Below are positions 8,586 to 17,209 of a stretch of 64,000 nucleotides of DNA, in pieces; within the stretch, counting starts at the first letter, position 1, and the number at the start of each line of letters is the position of its first letter. This stretch comes from Poseidonocella sp. HB161398 (GTDB lineage: Bacteria > Pseudomonadota > Alphaproteobacteria > Rhodobacterales > Rhodobacteraceae), in assembly GCF_005870025.1 (NCBI RefSeq), contig NZ_VATA01000006.1, forward strand, positions 124,001 through 188,000, given 5' to 3'. A program made the position numbers and the translations under genes. The notes under the pieces are model-generated. The model made no database searches. It was not told where the DNA came from and saw nothing but the letters and a program-made list of their open reading frames with translations.

Positions 8586-10220
8586 ATGTCGAAACTACTA
8601 GTTCACGGCCGTTCGGCGCGCAGCGCGCTGGCGCGCGGCGTGGCGCGGCTGGCCGCCGCGGTCGAGCCGACGCTGGGCCCCAAGGGGCTGAACGCGATGG
8701 TCGACCGCCCGGTCGGCACCCCGCTGATCACCCGCGACGGGGTCAGCATCGCCTGCGAGATCGAGCTGGCCGACCGGTTCGAGAACATGGGTGCGCAGGT
8801 GGTGCGCGAGGTCTCGATGCAGACCAACGAGGTCGCGGGCGACGGCACCACCACCGCCATCGTGCTCGCCAATGCGCTGATCCAGAAGGGCGTGGTGCTG
8901 ACCGAGAACGGCGCGCGCCCGGTCGATCTGTGCCGCGGGATCGACATGGCGGTGGAGCGGGTCGTGGCCGCGCTCGACGCCTCCTCGCGCGACTGCGCCG
9001 AGCATCCCGAATATCTCGATGCCGTGGCGCGGGTCTCGGCGACCGAGGCCGAGCTGGGCGATCTCGTCGCCGAGGCCTATCGCAAGGTCGGGCGCGAGGG
9101 CGTCATCAGCGCCGATTTCGGCGTCACCATCGAGACCACGATGGAGGTGATGGAGGGCATGTCCTTCGAGCGGGGCTATATCTCGCACCACATGGTCACC
9201 GACCGCGACGCCATGGCCGCGGTTCTGCGCCACCCGCTGATCCTGCTGACCGACCAGAAGATCCTGAAGCCCGCCATGCTGGACCGGGCGCGGGAAATCG
9301 CGGCGGCGGAGAAGCGCCCGCTGATGATCGTCGCCGAGGAGATCGCGCCCGAGGTCGTGGTCTCGCTGCTCGACGACGGCGGGGCGGGCAAGTACCTGAT
9401 CGTGCATCCGCCGGAATACGGCCACTGGCGCTCGGCGATGATGGACGACCTGGCGATCCTGACGGGCGGCGAGGTGCTGGCCCGCGATCTTGGCCGCAAG
9501 CTGGAGAATGTCACCCTGGCGCAGCTCGGCGGCTGCGAGATGGTCCGCGCGACGGCCTCGGTCACGGCGGTGCTGCGCGGCGAGGGCGACCGCGCCGCGA
9601 TTGCCGCGCGCCGGGCGCAGGTGCAGCGCCAGCATGACGCCGCGCCGCCCAATATCGAGCAGGACAAGCTGCGCGAGCGGCTGGCCAAGCTCTCGGGAGG
9701 CAGCGCGATCATCTATGCCGGCGGCTTCACCCCGGTCGAGCAGAAGCGCAAGATCCAGCTGATCGAGGATGCGCTCTGCGCGGTGAAGGCGGCGGCCGAG
9801 GACGGGGTCGTGGCAGGCGGCGGCGTGGCGCTGGCGCAGCTCGCCCCCGTGCTCGACGAGGTGCATGTGCTTGGCGATGTCGGCAAGGGCGTGGCGCTGG
9901 TGCGCTCGGTCCTGACCCAGCCGATGATGCGCATCGCCGCGAATGCCGGGGCGGATGTGGCCAGCGTCGTCCGCGCGGTGACCGAGGAGGGCGCGCCGGG
10001 CCATGGCTACAACGCCGCCGACGGCAGCTATGGCGACATGTTCGCGGCCGGCATCATCGACCCGGCGCGGGTGCCGGCCAGCGCGCTGGTCAATGCCGCC
10101 TCGGTCGCGACGCTGATCCTGACCACCGAGACGCTGGTCGGCGACCTTGCCGAGGGCGAGGCCGACCCGACCGAGGGTCCGGCGCTCGGCGGCGGTGCCG
10201 AGCGGCTCGGCCGCGCCTGA
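8586..10220 (+). CDS. mimG: GroEL-like chaperonin dedicated to the monooxygenase (MimG type)
   Basis: A 544-aa group-I chaperonin homologue with the nucleotide-site motifs TLGPKGLNAM and GDGTTTAIVL. It lacks the Gly-Gly-Met tail of housekeeping GroEL (it ends GGGAERLGRA), and no groES gene is nearby. MimG, the counterpart in mycobacterial clusters, is required to produce active hydroxylase. The start at ATG 8586 follows GGGAGGACAAT. Its position between the DUF59 and alcohol dehydrogenase genes supports the same specialised folding role. Confidence 0.92.
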   Translation: MSKLLVHGRSARSALARGVARLAAAVEPTLGPKGLNAMVDRPVGTPLITRDGVSIACEIELADRFENMGAQVVREVSMQTNEVAGDGTTTAIVLANALIQKGVVLTENGARPVDLCRGIDMAVERVVAALDASSRDCAEHPEYLDAVARVSATEAELGDLVAEAYRKVGREGVISADFGVTIETTMEVMEGMSFERGYISHHMVTDRDAMAAVLRHPLILLTDQKILKPAMLDRAREIAAAEKRPLMIVAEEIAPEVVVSLLDDGGAGKYLIVHPPEYGHWRSAMMDDLAILTGGEVLARDLGRKLENVTLAQLGGCEMVRATASVTAVLRGEGDRAAIAARRAQVQRQHDAAPPNIEQDKLRERLAKLSGGSAIIYAGGFTPVEQKRKIQLIEDALCAVKAAAEDGVVAGGGVALAQLAPVLDEVHVLGDVGKGVALVRSVLTQPMMRIAANAGADVASVVRAVTEEGAPGHGYNAADGSYGDMFAAGIIDPARVPASALVNAASVATLILTTETLVGDLAEGEADPTEGPALGGGAERLGRA

Positions 10221-10227
10221 TCCCTCC

Positions 10228-10250
10228 GGCCCGCGCGACCGGCGCGGGCC
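10228..10250. repeat. GC-rich hairpin after the chaperonin gene
   Basis: GGCCCGCGC (10228-10236) and GCGCGGGCC (10242-10250) form a 9-bp perfect stem with a 5-nt loop in the 57-bp gap before the dehydrogenase gene. No T-run follows, so it is more likely an mRNA-stabilising or processing hairpin than a terminator. Confidence 0.45.
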
Positions 10251-10277
10251 TGCCATGCCAGCTCAGGGGAGGAACCG

Positions 10278-11321
10278 ATGAAAGCTGCAAGACTCTACGA
10301 ATACGACCCCGCGATGAATGTCGAGCTCCGGATCGAAGACGTGTCTCCTCCGACGGTCACGGGCCCGGACGAGGTGGTCGTGAAGGTCGGTGCGGCCGGG
10401 CTCTGCCGCACCGACCTGCATATCATCGAAGGCGTCTGGAAGGACATCATGGACGCCAAGGGCAGCCTGCTGCCCTATGTGATGGGCCACGAGAATGCCG
10501 GCTGGGTGGAGGATGTCGGCAGCGCCGTGACCTCGGTCAAGCCCGGCGACGCGGTGATCTGCCATCCGCACCAGAGCTGCGGCATCTGCCTGAACTGCCG
10601 CTACGGCCATGACATGTACTGCGAGCACAGCCTGTTTCCCGGGCTCGGTCTCGACGGCGGCTTCGCCGAGTACTTCAAGACCTCGGAGCGCTCGCTGATC
10701 AAGCTCAACACCGGGATCACGCCGCTGGAGGTGGCGCCGATGGCCGATGCCGGGATCACCGCCTACCGCGCGGCGAAGCGCGCCGCGGGGCTGATGCATC
10801 CCGGCGCGGCCTGCGTGATCCTGGGCGTCGGCGGGCTCGGCCATATCGCGCTGCAATGCCTCAAGCACACCAGCGGCGCGCGCATCATCGCGGTGGACCG
10901 CGAGCCCGCGGCGCAGGTGCTGGCGAAGGAGCTTGGCGCGGACACGGTGCTCGATGGCGGGCCGGACCTGGTGGAGCAGGTCCGCGACCTGACGGGCGGC
11001 GGGGCGCATGTGGTGATCGACTTCGTCGGCGAGCTGGGGGTGGAGAACATCTGCTGGAAGCTCCTGCGCAAGGGCGGCGAGATGATCGTCGTCGGCTATG
11101 GCGGCAAGATCGAGATCCCGACGCTGGAACTGGTCGTCAACGAGATCAAGATCGGCGGCAGCCTGGTCGGCGACTATACCGAGCTGGTCGAGCTGATGGA
11201 GCTGAATGCCGACGGCAAGGTGCGGATGCACCAGACCGAGTACAAGCTGGCGAACATCAACCAGGCGATCGACGACTTCAAGCACCGCCGCTTCACGGGC
11301 CGCGGCGTGATCGTCCCCTGA
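10278..11321 (+). CDS. Zinc-dependent NAD(P) alcohol dehydrogenase
   Basis: A 347-aa medium-chain alcohol dehydrogenase. The catalytic zinc ligands C43 and H71-E72 (GHENAGW) are present, as are the four structural-zinc cysteines C101, C104, C107 and C115. The Rossmann motif GVGGLGHIAL lies in the middle. In propane monooxygenase clusters such an enzyme oxidises the alcohol product, so 2-propanol to acetone is the most likely reaction, though primary alcohols cannot be excluded. The start at ATG 10278 follows GGGGAGGAACCG. Confidence 0.9.
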   Translation: MKAARLYEYDPAMNVELRIEDVSPPTVTGPDEVVVKVGAAGLCRTDLHIIEGVWKDIMDAKGSLLPYVMGHENAGWVEDVGSAVTSVKPGDAVICHPHQSCGICLNCRYGHDMYCEHSLFPGLGLDGGFAEYFKTSERSLIKLNTGITPLEVAPMADAGITAYRAAKRAAGLMHPGAACVILGVGGLGHIALQCLKHTSGARIIAVDREPAAQVLAKELGADTVLDGGPDLVEQVRDLTGGGAHVVIDFVGELGVENICWKLLRKGGEMIVVGYGGKIEIPTLELVVNEIKIGGSLVGDYTELVELMELNADGKVRMHQTEYKLANINQAIDDFKHRRFTGRGVIVP

Positions 11322-11465
11322 CCGGCAGGCCGGCGGGATCCGGTGCCGGAGCGGATACCAATGTCTCGGTGGACAGGGCCCTCCGGCCTCCTTACCCATG
11401 GACGACAGGCTGCCGTCATCTCCGCGCCGGGCACCGCCCGGGACGGCAGAGCGAGGAGCCAGACC

Positions 11466-11756
11466 ATGTGCCAGATGTTCTCGGGGCAGGACCCGCAGCG
11501 ATACGCCTCCACCACGCGGCGGCTGCGGCTCAACGGGCAGAGCACCTCGATCCGGCTCGAGAACTCCTTCTGGGCGATCATCGACGAGATCGCGGCCGGA
11601 CAGGGCCTGAGCACGCCGGTCTTCCTGTCGACGCTTCATTCCGAAGTGCTGCAGCTTCGCGGGGAGCCCAGCAACTTCACCTCGCTGCTGCGCTGCGCCT
11701 GCCTCGTGCATATCGAGGCCAAGGCCGGGCCGGGGCTCGGGGTTGCCGCCGAATAG
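11466..11756 (+). CDS. Ribbon-helix-helix domain protein
   Basis: A 96-aa protein of the RHH_4 type. The region SIRLENSFWAIIDEIAAGQG followed by a helix resembles a ribbon-helix-helix DNA-binding fold. The start is taken at ATG 11466, behind GAGGAGCC; a longer frame from 11343 has no ribosome site. The family is common in alphaproteobacteria and its function is poorly known. It lies between the dehydrogenase and glyoxalase genes and may regulate them or the operon. Confidence 0.75.
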   Translation: MCQMFSGQDPQRYASTTRRLRLNGQSTSIRLENSFWAIIDEIAAGQGLSTPVFLSTLHSEVLQLRGEPSNFTSLLRCACLVHIEAKAGPGLGVAAE

Positions 11757-11773
11757 CGCATTTTCCGCCCGCC

Positions 11774-11791
11774 GTAGTAGCAGCTTACTAC
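11774..11791. promoter_or_regulatory. Inverted repeat GTAGTA-N6-TACTAC
   Basis: GTAGTA (11774-11779) and TACTAC (11786-11791) form a perfect two-fold element, embedded in a wider GC-rich symmetry, between the RHH gene and the glyoxalase gene. It could be an operator, perhaps for the RHH protein, or an intercistronic hairpin. Confidence 0.3.
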
Positions 11792-11856
11792 CAGGGCGGG
11801 GCGCAGCCGCGGCTATCCTGGGACCCTGGACAGTCAGGGACCGGAGGAGAGGGAAC

Positions 11857-12252
11857 TTGGCCAAGGCAATACATTCGATGATCCGCGTGCTCGACGAGGC
11901 ACGCTCGGTGGCGTTCTACCGCGAGGCCTTCGGGCTGACCGAAAGCGACCGGCTGGATTTCGACAGCTTCACGCTCGTCTACCTGTGGAACGGCGAGGCG
12001 GCGTTCGAGCTGGAACTGACGATCAACAAGGGGACGCAAGAGCCCTACGAGCTGGGCAGCGGCTACGGCCACATGGCCTTCAGCGTCGACGATCTGGATG
12101 CCGAGCATGCCCGCTTCGAGGCGGCCGGCTTCAAGCCGCGCAAGATCGTCGAATTCGAGCGGGACGGCACGCTGATCGCCCGCTTCTTCTTCGTGGCGGA
12201 TCCCGACGGATACCAGATCGAAGTGCTTCAACGCAGCGGCCGGTTCGCCTGA
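11857..12252 (+). CDS. Lactoylglutathione lyase-like (glyoxalase I family) protein
   Basis: A 131-aa single-domain vicinal-oxygen-chelate protein resembling glyoxalase I. Candidate metal ligands are H6, E51 or E53, H72 and the glutamate of GYQIEVLQ. The start is read as TTG 11857 behind GGAGGAGAGGG, because upstream frames lack a ribosome site. Glyoxalase I turns the methylglyoxal-glutathione adduct into lactoylglutathione. In this operon methylglyoxal could arise from acetone via acetol, which would explain its presence; that link is inferred. Confidence 0.82.
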   Translation: MAKAIHSMIRVLDEARSVAFYREAFGLTESDRLDFDSFTLVYLWNGEAAFELELTINKGTQEPYELGSGYGHMAFSVDDLDAEHARFEAAGFKPRKIVEFERDGTLIARFFFVADPDGYQIEVLQRSGRFA

Positions 12253-12294
12253 ACCGGCTCCCTTTTAGCGGACGTCTTCAGGGAGGAGGACACT

Positions 12295-12825
12295 ATGCCG
12301 AAGGATACTAACGCAGACCCGCGCGCGATGACGCGGCGCCAGCTCCTGGCACGGAGCATGGCGGCGGGAACGGCGTTCCTGGTGGGCGCGGGCTATGTCG
12401 CCGGGAAATCCGGCGCCTGGGCGCTGGAGGTGACGACACTGGCGCCCGGGACGATGGCGACGCTGATCCAGATGGCGCGCGACATCTACCCCCATGACAA
12501 GGTGCCGGACGAGAACTACGCCATCGCGGTCAAGGGCTATGACGATCCGGCCGTCTCGGCGGATATCGAAGCCGGGGTCGCCGCGCTGGACGCGGCCGCC
12601 GCGGAGAAGGGCTTCGGCTCCTATCTCGGCACCGGATGGGAGCGCGACCGCGTCGACATCCTGCGCGGCATGGAGGACAGCGCCTTCTTCCAGACCGTCC
12701 GCGGCGGGCTGGTCACCGGGCTCTACAACCAGAAAGCCGTCTGGCCGATCTTCGGCTACGAGGGCGAGAGCTATTCGAAGGGCGGCTATATCGACCGCGG
12801 CTTCGACGACATTTCCTGGCTCTGA
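12295..12825 (+). CDS. Tat-exported small subunit (gluconate 2-dehydrogenase subunit 3-like)
   Basis: A 176-aa protein with a twin-arginine signal (TRRQLLAR, R14-R15) and a hydrophobic segment ending near AWA. The mature part resembles the small subunit of membrane-bound FAD-GMC dehydrogenases such as gluconate and sorbitol dehydrogenase. It starts behind GGGAGGAGGAC and lies 15 bp before the GMC gene. The pair is likely exported together by the Tat system as a folded flavoenzyme. A cytochrome c third subunit is not next to them. Confidence 0.78.
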   Translation: MPKDTNADPRAMTRRQLLARSMAAGTAFLVGAGYVAGKSGAWALEVTTLAPGTMATLIQMARDIYPHDKVPDENYAIAVKGYDDPAVSADIEAGVAALDAAAAEKGFGSYLGTGWERDRVDILRGMEDSAFFQTVRGGLVTGLYNQKAVWPIFGYEGESYSKGGYIDRGFDDISWL

Positions 12826-12840
12826 GGGGAGGGAACCGGA

Positions 12841-14412
12841 ATGACTGCACCATTTGACATGAACGACGACAGCGTTGTCGTCATCATCGGAACCGGCGCG
12901 GGCGGCGGCGTCCTCGCCAACGAGCTGGCCCAGAAGGGCGTCAGCGTCGTCTCGCTGGAGGCCGGCGCGCGCTACCTGCCCGACGACTACGTCAATGACG
13001 AATGGGAGGCCTTCGGCCAGCTCTCCTGGCTCGATCCGCGCAGCACCAGCGGCGACTGGCGCGTGGCGCGCGACTTCTCCGGTCTGCCCGCCTGGATCGT
13101 CAAGGCGGTGGGCGGCACCTCGATTCACTGGGCGGGCGCCTCGCTGCGCTTCCAGGAGCACGAGTGGAAGGCGCTGAGCAGCTACGGCGCGGTGGAGGGG
13201 GCGAACCTGATCGACTGGCCGATCGACGCCGCCGAGATGGCGCCCTGGTACGACAAGGCCGAGGAGAAGCTGGGCGTCACCCGCACCGGCGGCCGCGCGG
13301 GCCTGCCGGGCAACAACAACTTCAAGGTGCTCGAGGCCGGGGCGCGGGCGCTCGGCTACAAGGAGGTCCATACCGGCCGGATGGCGATCAACTCGGCCGA
13401 GAATGACGACCGCATGGCTTGCCAGCAGACCGGCTTCTGCTTCCAGGGCTGCAAATGGGGCGCCAAGTGGTCGGCCGCCTATACCGACATCCCGCGCGGC
13501 GAGGCGACCGGCAATCTCGAAGTGCGCGAGCGCAGCCATGTCGCGCGCATCCTGCATGACGACACGGGCAAGGTGACGGGGGTGGAGTATTTCGACGCCG
13601 ACGGCGCGCTGCAGATGCAGAAGGCGCGGATCGTCTGCGTGGCGGGCAATTCGATCGAAAGCCCGCGGCTTCTCTTGAACTCGGCCTCCTCGACATTCCC
13701 CGACGGGCTGGCCAACAGCTCGGGCCAGGTCGGGCGGAACTACATGCGCCACCTGACGGGCTCGGTCTACGCGACCTTCGACAAACCGGTGCGGATGTGG
13801 CGCGGCACCACCATGGCCGGGATCATCCAGGACGAGGCGCGGCACGATCCCTCGCGCGGCTTCGTCGGCGGCTACGAGATGGAGACGCTGTCGCTGGGCC
13901 TGCCCTTCATGGCGGCCTTCCTCGATCCGGGCGGCTGGGGCCGCGAATTCGCCACCGCGCTCGATTCCTACGAGAACATGGCCGGGCTCTGGATCGTCGG
14001 CGAGGACATGCCGCAGGAGACCAACCGCGTCACCCTCAATGCCGATCTGGTGGATGCCTACGGGCTGCCGGCGGCGAATGTCCATTCCGACAACCACGCC
14101 AACGACCTGGCGATGCGTGCCCATGCCTATGCCCAGGGTAAGGCGATCTACGAGGCGGTCGGCGCGACCCGGACCTTCCCGACGCCGCCCTATCCCTCGA
14201 CCCACAACCTCGGCACCAACCGCATGTCGGAGAATGCGCGCGACGGGGTGGTGAACCGCTGGGGGCAGAGCCACGACATCGCCAATCTCTTCGTCTCGGA
14301 CGGGTCGCAATTCACGACCGGCGCGTCCGAGAACCCGACGCTGACGATCGTCGCGCTGGCCATCCGCCAGGCCGACCATATCGCCAGCGAGATGTCGGCA
14401 GGCAATCTCTGA
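12841..14412 (+). CDS. GMC-family FAD-dependent oxidoreductase (periplasmic alcohol/sugar-type dehydrogenase)
   Basis: This 523-aa flavoprotein has the FAD Rossmann motif GTGAGGGVLANELAQKG at the N-terminus. The C-terminal substrate domain has STHNLGTNRMS and TGASENPTLTIVALA. It lacks its own signal peptide and is preceded by a Tat-signal small subunit, as in gluconate 2-dehydrogenase-type complexes. Such enzymes oxidise alcohols or aldols and reduce cytochrome c or quinone. In this operon hydroxyacetone (acetol) or an alkane-derived alcohol is a reasonable substrate guess. It is the last gene of the monooxygenase operon and faces the activator gene. Confidence 0.85.
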   Translation: MTAPFDMNDDSVVVIIGTGAGGGVLANELAQKGVSVVSLEAGARYLPDDYVNDEWEAFGQLSWLDPRSTSGDWRVARDFSGLPAWIVKAVGGTSIHWAGASLRFQEHEWKALSSYGAVEGANLIDWPIDAAEMAPWYDKAEEKLGVTRTGGRAGLPGNNNFKVLEAGARALGYKEVHTGRMAINSAENDDRMACQQTGFCFQGCKWGAKWSAAYTDIPRGEATGNLEVRERSHVARILHDDTGKVTGVEYFDADGALQMQKARIVCVAGNSIESPRLLLNSASSTFPDGLANSSGQVGRNYMRHLTGSVYATFDKPVRMWRGTTMAGIIQDEARHDPSRGFVGGYEMETLSLGLPFMAAFLDPGGWGREFATALDSYENMAGLWIVGEDMPQETNRVTLNADLVDAYGLPAANVHSDNHANDLAMRAHAYAQGKAIYEAVGATRTFPTPPYPSTHNLGTNRMSENARDGVVNRWGQSHDIANLFVSDGSQFTTGASENPTLTIVALAIRQADHIASEMSAGNL

Positions 14413-14418
14413 CCATCC

Positions 14419-14446
14419 GGCCGGGGCGCTTCCGCGCGTCCCGGCC
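14419..14446. terminator. Hairpin between convergent GMC and activator genes
   Basis: GGCCGGG at 14419 onward pairs with CCCGGCC ending at 14446 in the 56-bp gap between the convergent genes. There is no T-run on either side. It may act as a weak bidirectional terminator. Next to it CGGCCAATAGCG is repeated twice in tandem, followed by a variant copy that enters the activator's 3' end. Confidence 0.4.
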
Positions 14447-14468
14447 AATAGCGCGGCCAATAGCGCGG

Positions 14469-16481
14469 TCAGTAGCGCGGGATGCCGTACTGCTTGATCT
14501 TGCGGTAGAGCGTCGGCCGCGAGATCCCCAGCGCCGCCGCCACCCGCGTGAGATTGCCGTTGGCCGAGCGCATCGCCCGCCGGATCGCCATCAGCTCGAC
14601 ATTCTCCAGGCTGGAGACGGCCGCCTCCTCGCCCGAGATGTCCATCGCCATCAGCCCGATCTGCGGGTCGCGGATCTCGCGCGGCAGGTCCCCGGGGCCG
14701 ACCCGGCCCGAAACGCTGAGCAGGTAGAGCCGTTCGATCAGGTTGCGCAATTCGCGGACATTGCCGGGCCAGCGATGCGCCTCGAGGCAGGCCACCGCCG
14801 GATCGGAAAAGGCCAGCGGCTCGCGCTCGAAACGGCGGGCGAACATCTCGTTGAAATAGCGCAGGAGCTGGCGGATATCCGCGCCGCGCTCGCGCAGGGG
14901 CGGCACGTCGATGGTGATGATGCCGATGCGGTAGAACAGGTCGCGGCGGAAGCGGCCGGTATCGATGTCGTTGCGCAGGTCGCGGTTGGTCATCGCGACG
15001 AGCTGCACATTGACCGGGCGCCGCGTGCTGTCGCCGATGCGGTAGATCGCCCGCTGCTCCAGCGCGCGCAGCAGGTAGGGCTGCAGCTCGATCGGCATGT
15101 CGCCGATCTCGTCGAGGCACAGCACGCCGCCATCGGCCAGCTCGAACTTGCCGGGCTTGCCGCCGCGCACCGCCCCGGTGAAGGCGCCCTCGACATGGCC
15201 GAAGAGCTCGGCGCCGACCAGATCCTTCGAGATCGCCGCGCAGTTCACGGTGACATAGGGCGCGGTCCGCCCCGGCAGGCGGCTATGGACCAGCCGCGCG
15301 AAGAGCTCCTTGCCGACGCCGGTCTCGCCATGGACCAGGATGGTGACATTGGCCTCGGCGGCGCGCTCGGCCAGCTCGATCGCCTCGAGCATCTTCGGCG
15401 CCTCGCCGACGATGACGATCTCGTCCTCGTCGACATTGGCGCGCGGCTTGATGCGCACATGGCTGTCCGCCCGCGGCGCGGGCCGCCGCCCGTCGCCGAG
15501 AAACAGCGCCGCCCCCCGCAGCCGGCCGTCGCAGGTCAGCCGCTCGATCCCGGAGGTCTCCAGATCGGGCGGCAGCGCGGCGCGGATATCGGGCTCGGAC
15601 ATGGAGGAGGTCAGCGGCAGCAGCTGGCGGCCGACGGCGAATTCGGGCTTCGGCAGCTCCAGCCGGTCCTCGAGCCCGCGGCGGTAGACGATGCGCCCGC
15701 TATTGTCGAGCAGGAGCACGCTGCGGCTCGAAAGGCCGGTTTCGGAATTCAGGAACGCCTCCAGCAGGATGGTGCGCTCGCGCCGCTGGTGTTCGGCCAG
15801 GGCGATCTCGATTTCCCGTCCCGCGGCGACGACCAGCGCGATATTGTGCTTGCGGAAGATCTGCGGCGGGCCGGACAGATCCACCACGCCGATCACGCTG
15901 CGGTCGAAAGGATCGAAAATCGGCACCCCGGCGCAGGTCCAGCTTTTGACGCCCTCGCAGAAATGCTCTGCGGCATGGACATAGGTCGGCTTTCCGGTTT
16001 TCAGCGCCGTGCCGATTCCGTTTGTCCCGATGGCATTTTCGCTCCAGACCCCGCCGACTTCCAGGTGGATTTCCCGTCCCTGGTCGATCACGGAATTGTC
16101 GCCGATCGCCTCGATGATGACGCCATTCCGGTCGGTCAGGATCAGAATGGCCTTGGCTTCGGACAAATGCGGGGCCAGCCGCGAAAACGCCGCCCGGGCG
16201 GCATTGCGCAGCGCCTCGTTCTTGCGCCGGAGCCGCGCCAATTCGTTCGACTCGACGATCTTGCGCGAGGCCGCCCGCGAGGCGTCGACCCCTGAAATCA
16301 GGCTGCGCCGCCAGGACTGGACGATCTCCGAGCGAACCATCGGCAGCGGCCTGCCATCGTCGCAGGCGCCCGAGACATAGGTCTCCCAGGCCTTGCGCGT
16401 GCTCGCCTCGGAATAGTCCCGTTCCGCGGCCGGCCCCGGGCCGGTCTTCCGGATCTTGTCGAAGTAGCTGCTGCGTGACAT
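14469..16481 (-). CDS. mimR: Sigma-54-dependent activator, AcoR/MimR type
   Basis: A 670-aa bacterial enhancer-binding protein. The N-terminal part holds a GAF-type sensor (about 80-230, with WSENAIGTNGIGTAL, typical of AcoR relatives). The AAA+ domain has Walker A GETGVGKE near 384, the sigma-54-contacting GAFTGA near 431 and CLDEIGDM as Walker B. The C-terminus is a Fis-type helix-turn-helix (NLTRVAAALGISRPTLYRKI). In mycobacteria MimR activates mimABCD. Here the gene is convergent with the operon, while the RpoN paralogue sits at its other end. The likely target is the GCTGTAAC repeat cluster at 1862-1900. Confidence 0.93.
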   Translation of the reverse strand: MSRSSYFDKIRKTGPGPAAERDYSEASTRKAWETYVSGACDDGRPLPMVRSEIVQSWRRSLISGVDASRAASRKIVESNELARLRRKNEALRNAARAAFSRLAPHLSEAKAILILTDRNGVIIEAIGDNSVIDQGREIHLEVGGVWSENAIGTNGIGTALKTGKPTYVHAAEHFCEGVKSWTCAGVPIFDPFDRSVIGVVDLSGPPQIFRKHNIALVVAAGREIEIALAEHQRRERTILLEAFLNSETGLSSRSVLLLDNSGRIVYRRGLEDRLELPKPEFAVGRQLLPLTSSMSEPDIRAALPPDLETSGIERLTCDGRLRGAALFLGDGRRPAPRADSHVRIKPRANVDEDEIVIVGEAPKMLEAIELAERAAEANVTILVHGETGVGKELFARLVHSRLPGRTAPYVTVNCAAISKDLVGAELFGHVEGAFTGAVRGGKPGKFELADGGVLCLDEIGDMPIELQPYLLRALEQRAIYRIGDSTRRPVNVQLVAMTNRDLRNDIDTGRFRRDLFYRIGIITIDVPPLRERGADIRQLLRYFNEMFARRFEREPLAFSDPAVACLEAHRWPGNVRELRNLIERLYLLSVSGRVGPGDLPREIRDPQIGLMAMDISGEEAAVSSLENVELMAIRRAMRSANGNLTRVAAALGISRPTLYRKIKQYGIPRY

Positions 16482-16538
16482 GGATCTCTCATTGATTTCC
16501 GGGTCTTGCGACGTGGCGGCCTATGTCTCGTGAGGGCG

Positions 16539-17015
16539 TCAGCCGAGGCCGAGGCGCCGCTCCAGCTCGGCGGCAAGGTCCGCCTCCGGCATGGCGGAGC
16601 CGATCTCGCAGCCGTCGAGCTCTCCGATGGCGCCGAGCATTTCGTCCGCCACCGGCGAGAGATAGCCGCGCTCCGCAGTTGCGATCCGGAAGGTCCCGGC
16701 GGGAAATCCGTGCCTGATTTCGCCCAGAAGCTGGATCTGCCGGCCGGTTCTCCGGCAGGTCAGAACCACGCGCCCATTCAGGCTGATCCTGACATAGGGT
16801 TCGGGTTCCAGCGCTTTCGCCGCCCCGCCCATGTCGTGAAGGACGAGCCCGTCCGGCCTGGGCGCCTCCTGTTTCTGGCGGTTCTGCATTGCAGAATAGC
16901 CGCCGCCGCTTATCTGGTCCGCAAGCTTCCGGATTGTCGCCGCGTTCTCAGATATCAGGCGTTTCGCTCGCACGTCCTCGGGACGCGGGCCCTCGCGTTT
17001 GTTTATGATATCCAA
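16539..17015 (-). CDS. Protein of unknown function upstream of the activator (158 aa)
   Basis: An unrecognised 158-aa protein. The start is read as TTG at 17015-17013 because AGGGAGAGG precedes it; the first ATG frame, 24 codons longer, has no such site. No signal or membrane segment is visible. The N-terminal third is helical and charged (ENAATIRKLADQISGGG), and the rest is beta-rich (YVRISLNGRVVLTCRRTG). It is 57 bp upstream of the sigma-54 activator on the same strand, so it is probably in the same transcript and may belong to the same system. Confidence 0.6.
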   Translation of the reverse strand: MDIINKREGPRPEDVRAKRLISENAATIRKLADQISGGGYSAMQNRQKQEAPRPDGLVLHDMGGAAKALEPEPYVRISLNGRVVLTCRRTGRQIQLLGEIRHGFPAGTFRIATAERGYLSPVADEMLGAIGELDGCEIGSAMPEADLAAELERRLGLG

Positions 17016-17074
17016 TGCACCTCTCCCTGGCGGAAAACCTAGCCATGGAGACATGTTTTCGCAACGTAATATTT

Positions 17075-17086
17075 TGATACATATCA
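17075..17086. promoter_or_regulatory. Palindromic TGATA-N2-TATCA in the promoter of the activator transcript
   Basis: TGATACATATCA (17075-17086) is a two-fold symmetric element in an unusually A/T-rich stretch, 60-71 bp upstream of the unknown gene at 17015. The local base composition suggests the promoter lies here. A regulator is not identified. Confidence 0.3.
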
Positions 17087-17209
17087 TCGGATTCCGGGGT
17101 AACTCCCGGCAACGGAAACGCTTTCTTGAGGATTAAAACTTGCAGTCCGGCCTTTCGCGGGCCGGCGCCGCCGTCCTGGGCGCGCGCCGGTCCGCAACGG
17201 GCCGCGCCG

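Noticed and set aside
11343-11465. N-terminal extension of the RHH protein
   Set aside because: No ribosome site and no helix or strand pattern related to the family; GAGGAGCC supports the ATG at 11466.
14440-14480. CGGCCAATAGCG tandem copies as regulatory repeats
   Set aside because: Two exact copies and one variant at the end of convergent genes look like a small slippage duplication rather than a binding array.
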